14,315 bases of DNA from CAIXTV01 sp964543995 (lineage in GTDB: Bacteria; Bacteroidota; Bacteroidia; Bacteroidales; CAIXTV01). The DNA is taken from assembly GCA_964543995.1 (NCBI GenBank), contig CAZJBB010000068.1, positions 1-14,315 of the forward strand, in the 5' to 3' direction. The notes under the pieces are model-generated. The model saw only the letters and a list, made by a program, of their open reading frames with translations. It had not been told where the DNA came from and did no database searches. Shown in pieces: positions 1 through 9,784 of this stretch. Positions within the stretch are counted from its first letter, which is position 1, and each line of letters starts with the position of its first letter. Position numbers and translations under genes: made by a program.

Positions 1-45
1 GATAGCTTCAGGTGACTGGAGTTCAGACGTGTGCTCTTCCGATCT
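1..45. other. Illumina TruSeq read-2 adapter plus tag bases (non-genomic)
   Basis: Bases 12-45 match the standard TruSeq read-2 adapter arm, ending in the GCTCTTCCGATCT core at 33-45. Bases 1-11 lie outside it and look like the remainder of an index or tag. The genomic insert starts at 46, inside a coding frame on the minus strand. Any reading frame entering 1-45 is artificial. Confidence 0.97.
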
Positions 46-3000
46 CCAGATGCGGCCGCATACCATTTGATAGCTGTACCGGTAGCGGTTAAGCTGGCAA
101 CGGTTGCCGTATTACAGAAGGTTTGTGCAGCATTTCCTGTAGGAGCAGGAACAATAGGAACCGTTAAGGTTGATGTACCACTGGAGATACAACCATGGTC
201 GCTGGTGGCAGTGTAGGTATAAGTAGTGGTTGAAATCGGTTTAGCATACACAGGGTTAATATTTCCTGTGGTATATGGGGTGGTGGTATTTACGTCTGTG
301 TATAAATTGGATGTTGGTGACCAACTTAGATTTGCAGAACCTATAGTCGTAATTTTAATATTATCAATCAACCAACCTGCATATAGAACTGAACCGTCAG
401 AAGTGATTAAGAAACGAATTCTAAATTGATTGGATGTGAGTGCACTGGGTGGAATATTTATGATTTCGTTTTTCCACAAACTGGTTGCAGGGGCAGTACC
501 AAAACTGGTTGACATGGCTGCTGTAATCCAATCAGGGTAACTGAGGGTTGAGAATATGGTTCCGGTTTGTCCAGAAGTGTATGTTGCATTTGACATTAAA
601 GTACCTGCACCGGCATAAGCTGAAACAGGGAAGGTAGTCCAAGTAGTTCCTCCATCGGTTGAATATTGAACCCAACCATTATCAAAGTCATATCCAGCTG
701 AAGTGCCTTCGAAAGCGGCAATGTGAGAAAAAGTAAGTTGAGCAGAGCTAGAACCCACTAAGTTTACATTCACCTGACTGGTATAAGCATCGTTATTTGC
801 AAGAGCAATAGAGTTATTGTAAGTTAACAATACTGATTTTGATCCTTGGCTGTAGTAGGAAGTATTTGAAGCAACTGTGACCAAAGCATCTCCGGAATAA
901 GCAAACTTAGGTGTAGGATAAGTTTCAAAATCCTCACTAAAAATAACTCCTGAAGCGGAGCCACCACTGGCGGTTAACATTTGAGAACTGCCTAAACAAA
1001 CATTTGCACTATTGGGAGAAATTGAAACAGCAGAAGGAGCCGGGTACACAATTACAGTATCCCTAGCAGGAGCTGAAGTACATCCATTATAAGTCGAAGT
1101 AAAAGTATACACTCCCGATCCATTTATTTGTACGTTGGAAATACTTGGATTTTGAGATGTAGAAGTAAAACCATTGGGTCCTGTCCAACTAAATGAACTG
1201 CCAAAATCAGTGTTTCCTGTTAAATTAAGTGTTAAATTCTGGCATACTGTGGAACCTGAAGCCGTTGATGCAGTAGGTACCGGTTTATAATTGAACACTT
1301 CAGCACTTGGATCGGTAGTACCAATGGGTGTGGTAACCACAACGGTTCCGTTTTGAGTTCCAATCAATACAGTAACTGAATTATCTGTAGTACCAACAAT
1401 GGTTGCAGGGGTACCGCCAATGGTAACTGAAGTAGCTGAACCCAAGTTCAATCCATTGATTAACAAGTCGGAACCTGTACATTGAGAAGTAGCACCTAAG
1501 CTGGTGAGCATTGGAGGTAAGCCAGGGAGTTCATTCACGGAAAAGTCATCAAATCCCATGTAGTAACTGCCTGCAGTATTGTTTTTTACATGAATCATAA
1601 AGTAATAAACACCGCTTTGAGTGGGGTAGAAACTACGGTTTATTGCATGATAGGTTGTGGTTGCAGGGTATCCAATAGAATCTAATTTTCCGCCTATCTG
1701 AGTGGAACCTGTCCCTACTGGAGAAGTATTCACTCTAAGATCCACATCGCAAAGAGAGTTTCCGTCTCCGGCAAATTGGAAGCTGATATTATAACTATAT
1801 CCTGCGGTAACACTAAATCCTGGTAAAACCAAATATTTATTACCGGTAATGGCAGTGTTGCTACAAACATAATTAGACATAGAATAAGGATCGTTTACAG
1901 ATGATAATGCACTTCCTCCTGTAACCCAAGGTGAAGAAACCGCAGGAATGGCAGTCCAACAAGAAGAAGGAAGAATACCTTGTCCTGTAGTTCCCATCAA
2001 ATCAAAGTTTTCTGACCATGGATAAATGGAAATCGGTAAACAAGCTGTAGTAAAAGTATAGTATTGTGTCCAAAAACTATAATCATTTGCATCACAATGT
2101 CCACGAACATACACTTTATAAGTGGTTGTGGGGGCTAAACCAGTAACATTGGCAGAGGTAATTCCGGCTAAGGTTGTTCCACTGGCGGTTAATCCTGTGG
2201 CACCGCTTCCGGCAGCACCTGTGGTACGAACTTCCCATTCATATCCCTGTGAAGGATTGGAAACGGATCCGGTCCAAGAGATGGTGGCTGTGGTAGCTCC
2301 TAAAGCTGTGGTTGTTACTGCGGTAGGTACAATACAGGTTGGAGTTGGGTATACATAAAAATCGTCAAATCCAACGTAATAAGGAGTACTGGTGGCATTT
2401 ACATGAATCATAAAATAATACGTACCGGAGGTTGCAGGAGTGAAATTCCTATCAACAGATGCATAACTGGTTGAAGTTGCTGCTAAATTGGATGTTAAAA
2501 AGGCTGCACCAATTTGGGTAGAACCTACACCTGTTTGTAAGGTGTTGTATCTTAAATCCGCTGTCCAATAAGATGCATAACTGTCGCCTGCAAATTTGAA
2601 TCCCAAATCATAAGATTGTCCTCCAACGAGAGAAAATCCGGGTGTAATCATGTATTTATCACCGGCAGGAGAAGAATAATAATAGCAAGTTAAATAATTA
2701 GGAGAAGAAAAAGGATCGTTATAAGTAATACTGGCTGCATTCATAGTTGCCCAAGGTTGAGTGGATCCGGTAGGATACTCAGCTTTCCAACAACTGGGGA
2801 AAACACCTGAACCTATGGTTCCCATACCGTCAAAGTTTTCAGTATAAGGCCAAGTTGATATTTCGGTACATGGAGTGGTAAAAGTGTAGCCAGAAGACCA
2901 AAAACTTAAGTCGCCATTACCGCAATCCGCACGCACATAAGCAGTATAAGTGGTTGTGGCAGTTAAACCTGTTACACCGGTACTTGCACCATTGGCAGTT

Positions 3001-6000
3001 CCAAAAGCAGCTAAGCCCGTAGCTCCACTACCGGCTGCACCGCTGGTACGAACTTCCCAAATATATCCGTTTCCGGGGTTAGATGGAGAAGCAGTCCATG
3101 CTAAAGTGGCTGAAGTAGAAGCCAAGGCCGTTGCGTGAACCACAGTTGGTTTAACACAAGTGGGAGAAACTGTCAGCGAAAAATCATCAAATCCAATGTA
3201 AAGTGGATTGCTGGTTGCAGCCACCCGGATTAAAAAGTAATAGGTGCCTGTGGTGGCAGGAGTTAATGTGCTGGTTACATTACTGTAAGAAGTTGAAGTG
3301 GTAACACCCGGTAATAAGAATGGAACTCCAATGAGGGTCGATCCGGTTCCCGAAGGCATGGTGTTATAACGAACTTCTGCAGTGTCATAAGAAAGGGTGC
3401 CATCACCTGCCCAATTGAAGCTAAAGTCATATGATTGACCGCCGGTTAAAGTGAAGCCGGGGGTAACCACATATTTATTCCCTGCTGGATAAGAATAATA
3501 ATAGCAGGTTAAATAATTAGGAGCAGAATTGGGATCATTGTATGTAATGCTGGCTGCATTCATGGTCGCCCAAGGTTGGGTAGAACCCCCGGGATAAATG
3601 GTTGTCCAACAAGTGCTGGGCATGACACCTGTACCAATGGTTCCCATACCATCAAAGTTTTCAGTCCAAGGAACGGAGAGTTCAGTACAAGAAGTTGTAA
3701 AAGGATAAGCCGAAGTCCAATCACTTAAATCTCCACCACCGCAATCCGCCCTTACATAAGCTGAATAAGCAGTGCTGGCTGATAGTCCGGTAATGTTTGC
3801 ATATAAATTACTGGTAACACCGCTGGCAACCAAGCCTGTAGCTCCACTGCCTGCAGCACCGCTGGAACGTAATTCCCAAGAATATCCACCACTGGGAGTG
3901 GTAGGGTTGGCATTCCATCCAATTTTTGCGGTGGTAGAACCCAAAGCAAGGGTAGTTAATCCCGTAGGAACAGGACAAGTGGGGGTTTGTTTAATGATCA
4001 CATTGTCTAAACTACAATCGTTTCCATATTGAGAATAAAATAAAAATCCAATATATACGGTTGCGTGGTTTGCCACCTGAGGAATGGTAACGGATTTAAA
4101 AACCCACTGAGCTGTGGCATCATACCTTTGTGACAATACGCCTGCATTGGTCCAAGTGGTTCCATCAAATGAATATTGAACCGTTACGCCTTCGCTTAAA
4201 TAGGTTGCATAACCCGGGTCGGTGTACCACCAATAGGAAACATCCACACTGGGAACACCCATGGTGGAGAAAGCACTGGTGTACAATCTTTGAGAACAAC
4301 CACTGGAAGCACTAAATGAATTATATCTAACAAAATTAGTTCCTTCTTGAGGCGAATGTACAGGGTACACACCGGCTGTCAAGTAAGAAAATGGGTAAGA
4401 TGTACCTGAAACCATAGCATCGTTCCAACCTGTAGGAATGGTGGCTTGGTTAAACCCTTGATAAATGGGTAATCCAAATAAAGTAGCTACGGTAATGTTG
4501 GAACTACTGGCACTGGTACAACCGGCACCTGTAGCACGAACACGATAATAATAGGTAGTTAAAGAGGAAAGACCTGAAACCAGTTGAGAGGTGGTTGCTC
4601 CTCCACTGATGGCTAAATTATTATAACCGGTAACAAAGGTCGCAAAAGTGGCTGAAGTAGAAACATCCAATTGATAACCTGTTGCTCCGGTAACACTTGC
4701 CCAGTTCGCCGTAAAACTACCTGCACCTATGCTGCTACCTGCACTGGCTACAGGAGCAGTTAAACAAGTAGTAGCTGTGTTTTGCAAAACGGTTGAGGTG
4801 AAATACATCGGACCACCGGCACAAGTGGTATTATTATATGAGAAAATGAAATAATAATATTGAGTATTTGCGGTTAAACCGGTTTGGGTGAAGGAAGTAG
4901 AAGCGCTGGCTTGAATCACGGTTCCACCACCTACGGTATTTCCTGCAGAATAAGTTTGACCATCCACAGGATTTGCAGATAATGAACTGGAGGTACTTCT
5001 GATTACCAAATAACCGCTGGGAGCAGGGGAGGCTGCAGTAAATGAACCATTGGTGGTTGTAGCTGCTATGGTACTAAAAGTTAAATTTGTTGGAGCTGCT
5101 GTTGGAGCCACACAAGGAGGGTTACTGGTGGTAAAAGTGGCTTGAGCAGAATACGCTGTTCCATAACTATTGGTAGCGAAAGCTTTATAATAATAAGGAG
5201 TAGAAGCCGTAAGTCCACTTACCGCTTCAGTGAAAGCACCGGCAGTGTAAGAGCCTACAATTTCAGATACTTTAGTTCCTTGAGCAGGAGGCGTAAATCC
5301 GGCGGTAGTACTATAATAAATACCACGTTCAGAAATATTATCCGAAGGACAGCCAATATCGGCAATGGTTCCGCCTAAGGTGACTGAATTCATGGTAATG
5401 GAGGCACTGGTTGGGGTATTCACGGTAGGTGCGCCGGTTACAACAACGGCTAAACTTCCGGCACCTAAACTCCAGCATAAAGTAGAGTTAAATTGCGATC
5501 TAAGATAATAGGTTCCGGAACTGGTAACATTGTATGTGCTTCCTGAATTGGCTGTGGAGGTTCCGTTAGCCGTGGTTTGCCAATACCAAGTTTCTCCTGA
5601 AGGAGGTGCACTGGGAGCTGATAGGGTTACTCCTGGAGTAGGACATTGAGGTGAATTGGATGTTGGGTTGCCTGGATTCGCAGGAGGCGTACAACCTGCT
5701 GTACCCAATACAAAATAACGATTGGTTGCAATATTCGATGAACCGGATACACCATAAGTACTGCCAGTTCCGCCTAAATTAGTGTATGTGCCTGCAGCTG
5801 TGGCACTTCCTCCAATTACAGCATAGGGAGTAATGGCTGAAGGACGAGTTACTGTAATTGAACTGTTAGTGAAATTACCCACTGTAGTTAAAGCCCAATA
5901 TTCTGTAGTGCTTAGTGCGGATAAAGTAGCATCTAAAGTTCCTGCGGCATTGGCATTAAAAGCTTCTGCAGATGCAGTAACTGTGCCGGTTCCTGTGGTT

Positions 6001-6923
6001 GGATTTACCAAAGCGAAAGGATAATAAGCGCCTCCTTTTCCAACAGGGAAAGTATAGGTTGCACTGGTTGCCAAGCTGGCAGGAAGTGTCCATTTTAGCG
6101 GTCCGCTGATATATGAAGTTGCAGACCCGCCAATAATAGCGGTTTGAGAAGTATTGCTAAGGGTAATGATATTGGTAGCGGTTGTAGTAACGATACCATT
6201 GGTTAAACTTAAATTTCCTGTAATTGTGGTGGCACCGGTAACGGTTTTAGCACCTCCGCCGGAAATACCAACATTCCCTAAATATGAATGAGCAATGATG
6301 TTTTGAGCAGCAGCTCCGGTATAATTGACATTACAACCGGCAAAAGTAGTTAAAGTAGGAGATCCTGTAGTGCCTCCTAAGTTTAAGGTTCCTGCACCTG
6401 TAAAGTTTATTTGGCAAGCACCTGCATTTGAAGAAGTTGTTATAGTACCTGAAATGGTAGCCGTTCCTGTGGTAATCACCATTCGGTCAATTCTTGCATT
6501 AGAGGAGACACTGGTTGCAGCCATGGTCAGTGAGCCACAAGAAAAAGTACCTGCATTTACATTGATAGAACAAATTTGACTGGATGAGGGTCGTGGCATA
6601 GTAACCAAACCAGTAACCGTAAGGGTATTGGTTCCACTGAGGGTAAGGTTGCTACTGGCAGCAACAGCCGCAAATGTAACGGTGTTACATGCAGCCGCTA
6701 CATCCACAGTAACCGTTATGCCTGAGTTTATGGTAACATCATCTGCAGCCGTAGGAACTGCAGATCCACCCCAGGTAGCAGTACTGCTCCAGTTACCTGA
6801 AACCGAAGCGGTGCGAGTGGCTGCTTGAACAATTGAAAAAGAAAATGTGAAAAGCAAAATTAATAACAAGCTGACTATCGGCTTGTTATGCTTTCCGAAA
6901 AATAAAGCGACATTTTTTTTCAT
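46..6923 (-). CDS. Giant multidomain secreted surface protein, 3' end missing (probable T9SS cargo/adhesin-like)
   Basis: This frame is open from the ATG at 6923 down to the adapter at 46, giving 2292 codons without a stop. Residues 1-34 are a signal peptide (MKK start, hydrophobic LLLILLF core, likely cut after VQA). Residues 35-410 are a Ser/Thr/Gly-rich beta region beginning with a GNWSSTATW-type motif. Then follow an Ig-like domain (411-498), three FN3-like domains (499-603, 604-719, 720-815), a jelly-roll/MAM-like domain (816-981), three FN3+jelly-roll modules (982-1254, 1255-1528, 1529-1799), an IPT/TIG-like domain (1800-1880), an Ig/PKD-like domain (1880-1961), an Ig-like domain holding an inserted jelly-roll (1962-2250), and the start of another Ig-like domain (IKWYAAASG at the cut). 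Such architectures are common in Bacteroidota proteins that end in a type IX sorting domain; that end is lost, so secretion route and adhesive role are inferred. No catalytic motif was recognised. G+C is visibly higher than in neighbouring genes. Confidence 0.9.
1527..2339 (-). repeat. Tandem FN3+jelly-roll module C (third copy)
   Basis: Encodes residues about 1529-1799. It begins with TCIVPT and follows the pattern of the other two copies: FN3-like part, then ENFDLMGT, PS-CW, NDP, GNKY, PGF, AGD, GTGSTQIG, TYYF-like and GFDDF motifs. It is the most divergent copy; the stretch that is identical in copies A and B is largely replaced here. Confidence 0.85.
2340..3161 (-). repeat. Tandem FN3+jelly-roll module B (second copy)
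   Basis: Encodes residues 1255-1528. It begins with TCVKPT. It shares the identical 19-residue stretch GSTQPWATMNAASITYNDP with module A, and the underlying DNA is also close, including an almost identical run around 2668-2702 versus 3488-3522. This suggests relatively recent duplication or conversion between A and B. Confidence 0.88.
3162..3980 (-). repeat. Tandem FN3+jelly-roll module A (first copy)
   Basis: Encodes residues 982-1254. The FN3-like half (about 3684-3980) starts TCPVPTG and ends FTTSCTE. The jelly-roll half (3162-3683) starts near PWTENFDGMGT and ends YIGFDDF. The FN3 half carries the SGAAGSGATGL and AYVRADCG motifs that recur in module B. Confidence 0.88.
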
Positions 6924-7278
6924 GCGATTGTGTTTTAAGTTTGTATTAATTTATCATTTAGATAACAAATATATAAAAGTATTGTTCTAAAATGCAAGTT
7001 TTTAAATGAAAAAAATGCAGGTAGTTTGTAGTGTTTAATTGAATGTTAAAACAGGGTTAAATACAATAATTTTAAAATTCATTAGTGTTTTAATATGTAT
7101 CAGAAAATCAATTTAATACGAAGTTTAAAGCATGAAATACAAATAACAAAAATATAATAAACGATATGTTACTATATTTAATTCGCTTGGGGTTGAAAAT
7201 ATCTTAAGGTGAAGAGAATCAGAGTTTAAGATAAATATTGAGAAAAATGACTATGAAATGATTTTAACGAAAAATCGA
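6924..7278. other. AT-rich intergenic region between surface-protein gene and methyltransferase gene
   Basis: These 355 bases hold no credible gene on either strand. The only signal I can support is the promoter-like element at 6966-6997 for the surface-protein gene. The rest, which follows the methyltransferase stop codon, is very A/T-rich with no convincing terminator hairpin, RNA gene or repeat. Confidence 0.7.
6966..6997 (-). promoter_or_regulatory. Bacteroidota-type promoter for the surface-protein gene
   Basis: On the minus strand TATATTTG (6973-6966) matches the Bacteroidota -7 consensus TAnnTTTG exactly. A TTG (6997-6995) lies 21 bases upstream, where the -33 element is expected. The predicted transcript starts near 6959, giving a leader of about 36 bases. 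That leader is A-rich with no Shine-Dalgarno sequence, as is usual in this phylum. Confidence 0.6.
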
Positions 7279-7980
7279 TTATTTTGAAATTAAAAAAACA
7301 CAATTTGTTTTTTGGAAAATTGTTGATAAGTTTTTCCACTCTTTTATCGACTTAGAAATAATATTTTCACTTTTTGAGGTGAGCTCGGACGCAACACAGA
7401 ATAAGGTATCCGGATGACAAGTCTTTATAATATCCTGAATAAGAGCTTGGTTTCGGTAGGGTGTCTCGATGAAAATTTGGGTGAAATTGCTTTGTATGGC
7501 TTCTTTTTCCAGCGATTTGATTGCCTGAAGGCGTTTTTCTTTCTCAATGGGTAAATAGCCAAGAAATCTAAATTGCTGACCATTGAAACCGGAAGCCATT
7601 AAGGCCATAAAAATGGAAGAAGGGCCACTTAAGGGTATCACTTGGATTGAGTTCTGATGGGCTAAGCGAACCAATTTAGCTCCCGGATCGGCCACACAAG
7701 GAATGCCAGCCTCTGACAATAATCCGACAATATTTGCTCCTTTTAGAAATGCCAACATGGCCGGGAGTTCAGTTTCTGGAGTATGCTCATTTAATTCAAA
7801 AAAGGCTATGTCATCGAAATTCCCTGTATAACCGGCTTTTCGTAAAAAACGCCTGGCGGTTCTGATTTCTTCAATAACAAAATGCTTTATGGAAACAATG
7901 ATGTCAAGATGGTTTTGCGTCAATACCTCATGAATACTGTTTTCTGAGAGCGGAGTGGGGATGAGGTATAGCTTTGCCAA
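7279..7980 (-). CDS. RsmI-like SAM-dependent methyltransferase (tetrapyrrole methylase fold)
   Basis: A 233-residue protein of the tetrapyrrole-methylase superfamily, related to RsmI, which 2'-O-methylates C1402 of 16S rRNA. Visible family motifs are LYLIPTPL (4-11), LLSEAGIPCVADPG (87-100), PLSGPSSIFMALMASGF (116-132), FLGYLPIEK (139-147), IETPYRNQAL (171-180) and ASELTSKSENI (197-207). It is shorter than typical RsmI (about 280 residues), and the EDTR-type motif near residue 40 reads IEEIRTARR. It therefore fits the short Bacteroidota paralogue better than RsmI itself, and its substrate is uncertain. The start is TTG: the in-frame upstream sequence reaches a TGA at 8007-8005 with no ATG. 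An ATG at 7991 is in another frame. It lies 82 bases downstream of dnaA and may be cotranscribed with it. Confidence 0.88.
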   Translation of the reverse strand: MAKLYLIPTPLSENSIHEVLTQNHLDIIVSIKHFVIEEIRTARRFLRKAGYTGNFDDIAFFELNEHTPETELPAMLAFLKGANIVGLLSEAGIPCVADPGAKLVRLAHQNSIQVIPLSGPSSIFMALMASGFNGQQFRFLGYLPIEKEKRLQAIKSLEKEAIQSNFTQIFIETPYRNQALIQDIIKTCHPDTLFCVASELTSKSENIISKSIKEWKNLSTIFQKTNCVFLISK

Positions 7981-8062
7981 AAGGAACTCATTATTAGGTA
8001 AGGTTCAAGGATGTCCTAAACCATAGGATTAATACAAGTATAAATTCGTTCTATGCTAAAAA

Positions 8063-9499
8063 TCAGATCTTTATCTTACATTCAAGTTCGTCAACATAAC
8101 TCCGGAACTTTTTATCGGTATCAATCAAATTTTTAACGGTTCTGCAAGCATGCAATACGGTTGCATGGTCTTTATTCCCGCAATGCAATCCGATATAAGC
8201 CAAGGACGATTTGGTCATTTTTTTAGCAAAGTACATGGCAATTTGTCTTGCCTGAACAATTTCACGTTTTCTGGTTTTTGAGTGAATTTGATCCACAGGA
8301 ATGCCAAAATAGTCACACACAATTTTCTGAATAAAATCGATGGAAATTTCCCTGGAATTATTTTTGACATACTTGTCGATCATTTGTTTGGCAAGATCGA
8401 TCGTAATGGTTTTTTTGTTCAGGGAAGATTGGGCTAAAATAGAAACCAAAGCGCCTTCCAGTTCCCTAACATTGGTGGTGATACTATAGGCCAAGTATTC
8501 AATAACATCATCGGAAATTACGATACCATCTTTATACAAACGCTTGTGCATAATAGCGATACGAGTTTCTAAATCAGGAACTTGTAAATCAGCAGCCAAG
8601 CCCCATTTGAATCGAGAAAGGATTCTGGATTCAAAGCCTTGCATTTCCACCGGTGACTTATCGCTGGTAATAACCAATTGCTTTCCTTTTTGATGTAAAT
8701 GGTTGAATAAATGGAAAAAGACATCTTGTGTTTTTTCTTTTCCGGCCATAAATTGAATGTCATCAATCAACAAAACATCAATCATTTGATAAAAATGTAT
8801 AAAATCATTTTGATTGTTGTTCCTTACTGAATCGGTATATTGACTCATGAATTGTTCAGCAGAAAGGTATAAAACCGTTTTATCAGGGAAATTATTTTTT
8901 ACTTGAATTCCAATGGCATGGGCTAAGTGAGTTTTTCCAAGTCCGTTAGCGCTGTATAGAAACAAAGGGTTAAATGCAGTTTTTCCGGGGTTTTCGGCAA
9001 CAGCCCATCCGGCAGAACGGGCTAAACGGTTGCAATCGCCTTCCACAAAGTTGTCGAAATTATAGCTGTCTATCAGTTGAGATTGCACTCTGATTTTTTT
9101 CAGGCCGGGAATAATAAAAGGATTGGGAATTTCTTTAGTAGGGGTCTGATTGATGTTCAATGGCATGTTCACCGCTTGATTTTTTGTAGCATTTTTATCT
9201 GCAGCAGGTAATTTTATAGTCATAGGCGATGCATTATTGAATGAATTATCCATGATGATACTGTATTCGAGCCGTCCATCATTTCCGATTTCTTTTTTAA
9301 TCGTTTTTTTAATCAAGGTAATGAAGTGTTCTTCTAACCATTCGTAAAAAAACTGACTTGGAACCTGTATGGTTAAAATGCTATTTTCCAATTTCAAGGG
9401 AATAATAGGCTCAAACCAAGTTTTAAAACTTTGATAGTTGATATTGTCTTTAATAATTTGCAAACAGTTTTTCCAAACTGTTTCGTGAGTTTTTTCCAT
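8063..9499 (-). CDS. dnaA: Chromosomal replication initiator protein DnaA
   Basis: Full-length DnaA of 478 residues, the ATP-dependent initiator that binds DnaA boxes and opens oriC. Domain I (about 1-85) contains the conserved SFKTWFEPI region. A variable Asn/Pro-rich linker follows (about 95-140). Domain III (about 140-355) is the AAA+ ATPase, with Walker A at 183-190 (SANGLGKT), Walker B LLIDD (243-247), sensor I TSD (278-280), box VII SRFKWG with the presumed arginine finger R296, and sensor II R345 in NVRELEG. Domain IV ends with the DNA-binding signature DHATVLHA (444-451). The usual first glycine of Walker A is serine here. The ATG start precedes a normal domain I. Upstream is a 285-base AT-rich leader. 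Confidence 0.98.
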   Translation of the reverse strand: MEKTHETVWKNCLQIIKDNINYQSFKTWFEPIIPLKLENSILTIQVPSQFFYEWLEEHFITLIKKTIKKEIGNDGRLEYSIIMDNSFNNASPMTIKLPAADKNATKNQAVNMPLNINQTPTKEIPNPFIIPGLKKIRVQSQLIDSYNFDNFVEGDCNRLARSAGWAVAENPGKTAFNPLFLYSANGLGKTHLAHAIGIQVKNNFPDKTVLYLSAEQFMSQYTDSVRNNNQNDFIHFYQMIDVLLIDDIQFMAGKEKTQDVFFHLFNHLHQKGKQLVITSDKSPVEMQGFESRILSRFKWGLAADLQVPDLETRIAIMHKRLYKDGIVISDDVIEYLAYSITTNVRELEGALVSILAQSSLNKKTITIDLAKQMIDKYVKNNSREISIDFIQKIVCDYFGIPVDQIHSKTRKREIVQARQIAMYFAKKMTKSSLAYIGLHCGNKDHATVLHACRTVKNLIDTDKKFRSYVDELECKIKI

Positions 9500-9784
9500 T
9501 AATACGCTTTAGTTTAATCGTCGTTTAAAAGTTTTTAAGTTCAAAATCATTTGTTTAGGTTGTGAATATTGGGGCTAATTTCGGCTAACAAAATTGTAGA
9601 AAAAAAAATTATAAAAAAAATATATTTCCCTTTATTTTCTTGTTTTTTTTACTAGTGATGCTGTCAAATTTGGGTATAATTATTTGTATTTTCAATTTAT
9701 AAGATTAATTATTAACTCTTTGCTGTGTTTTAATTAGGGTATTAAGTTAAACAATAAAAACATTATTATGTAGTAAAAAATATT
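9500..9784. other. dnaA leader / intergenic region, AT-rich
   Basis: Noncoding gap upstream of dnaA and downstream of the metallophosphatase gene. It contains strong A/T runs (about 9600-9652) and one near-consensus DnaA box (9561-9569). I saw no clear terminator for the upstream operon and no exact TAnnTTTG promoter on the minus strand; CAATTTTG at 9596-9589 is one mismatch away. One box does not make a replication origin. Confidence 0.5.
9561..9569 (-). promoter_or_regulatory. Possible DnaA box in the dnaA leader
   Basis: The minus strand reads ATATTCACA, one mismatch from the consensus TTWTNCACA. It is 62 bases upstream of the dnaA start, a location compatible with autoregulation. A single 8-of-9 match in AT-rich DNA can occur by chance. 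Confidence 0.25.

Noticed and set aside
52..59. NotI site (GCGGCCGC) close to the adapter, possibly a cloning junction
   Set aside because: On the minus strand it encodes part of IKWYAAASG, a common Bacteroidota Ig-like motif in frame with the rest of the protein, so it is native sequence.
31..216. Short plus-strand open frame at the left end
   Set aside because: It starts inside the adapter and lies antisense to the surface-protein gene.
1527..3980. Repeats as a CRISPR array or noncoding satellite
   Set aside because: Units are about 820 bp, in frame and protein-coding, with no short direct repeats or spacers.
2122..4032. Similar plus-strand open frames (2122-2358, 2950-3138, 3772-4032) that look like a repeated small protein family
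   Set aside because: They are antisense shadows of the three tandem modules. Their resemblance follows from the repeats on the other strand.
8014..8028. Hairpin TCCTA-loop-TAGGA between dnaA and the methyltransferase gene
   Set aside because: It has a stem of only 5 bp and no T-run after it, too weak to call a terminator.
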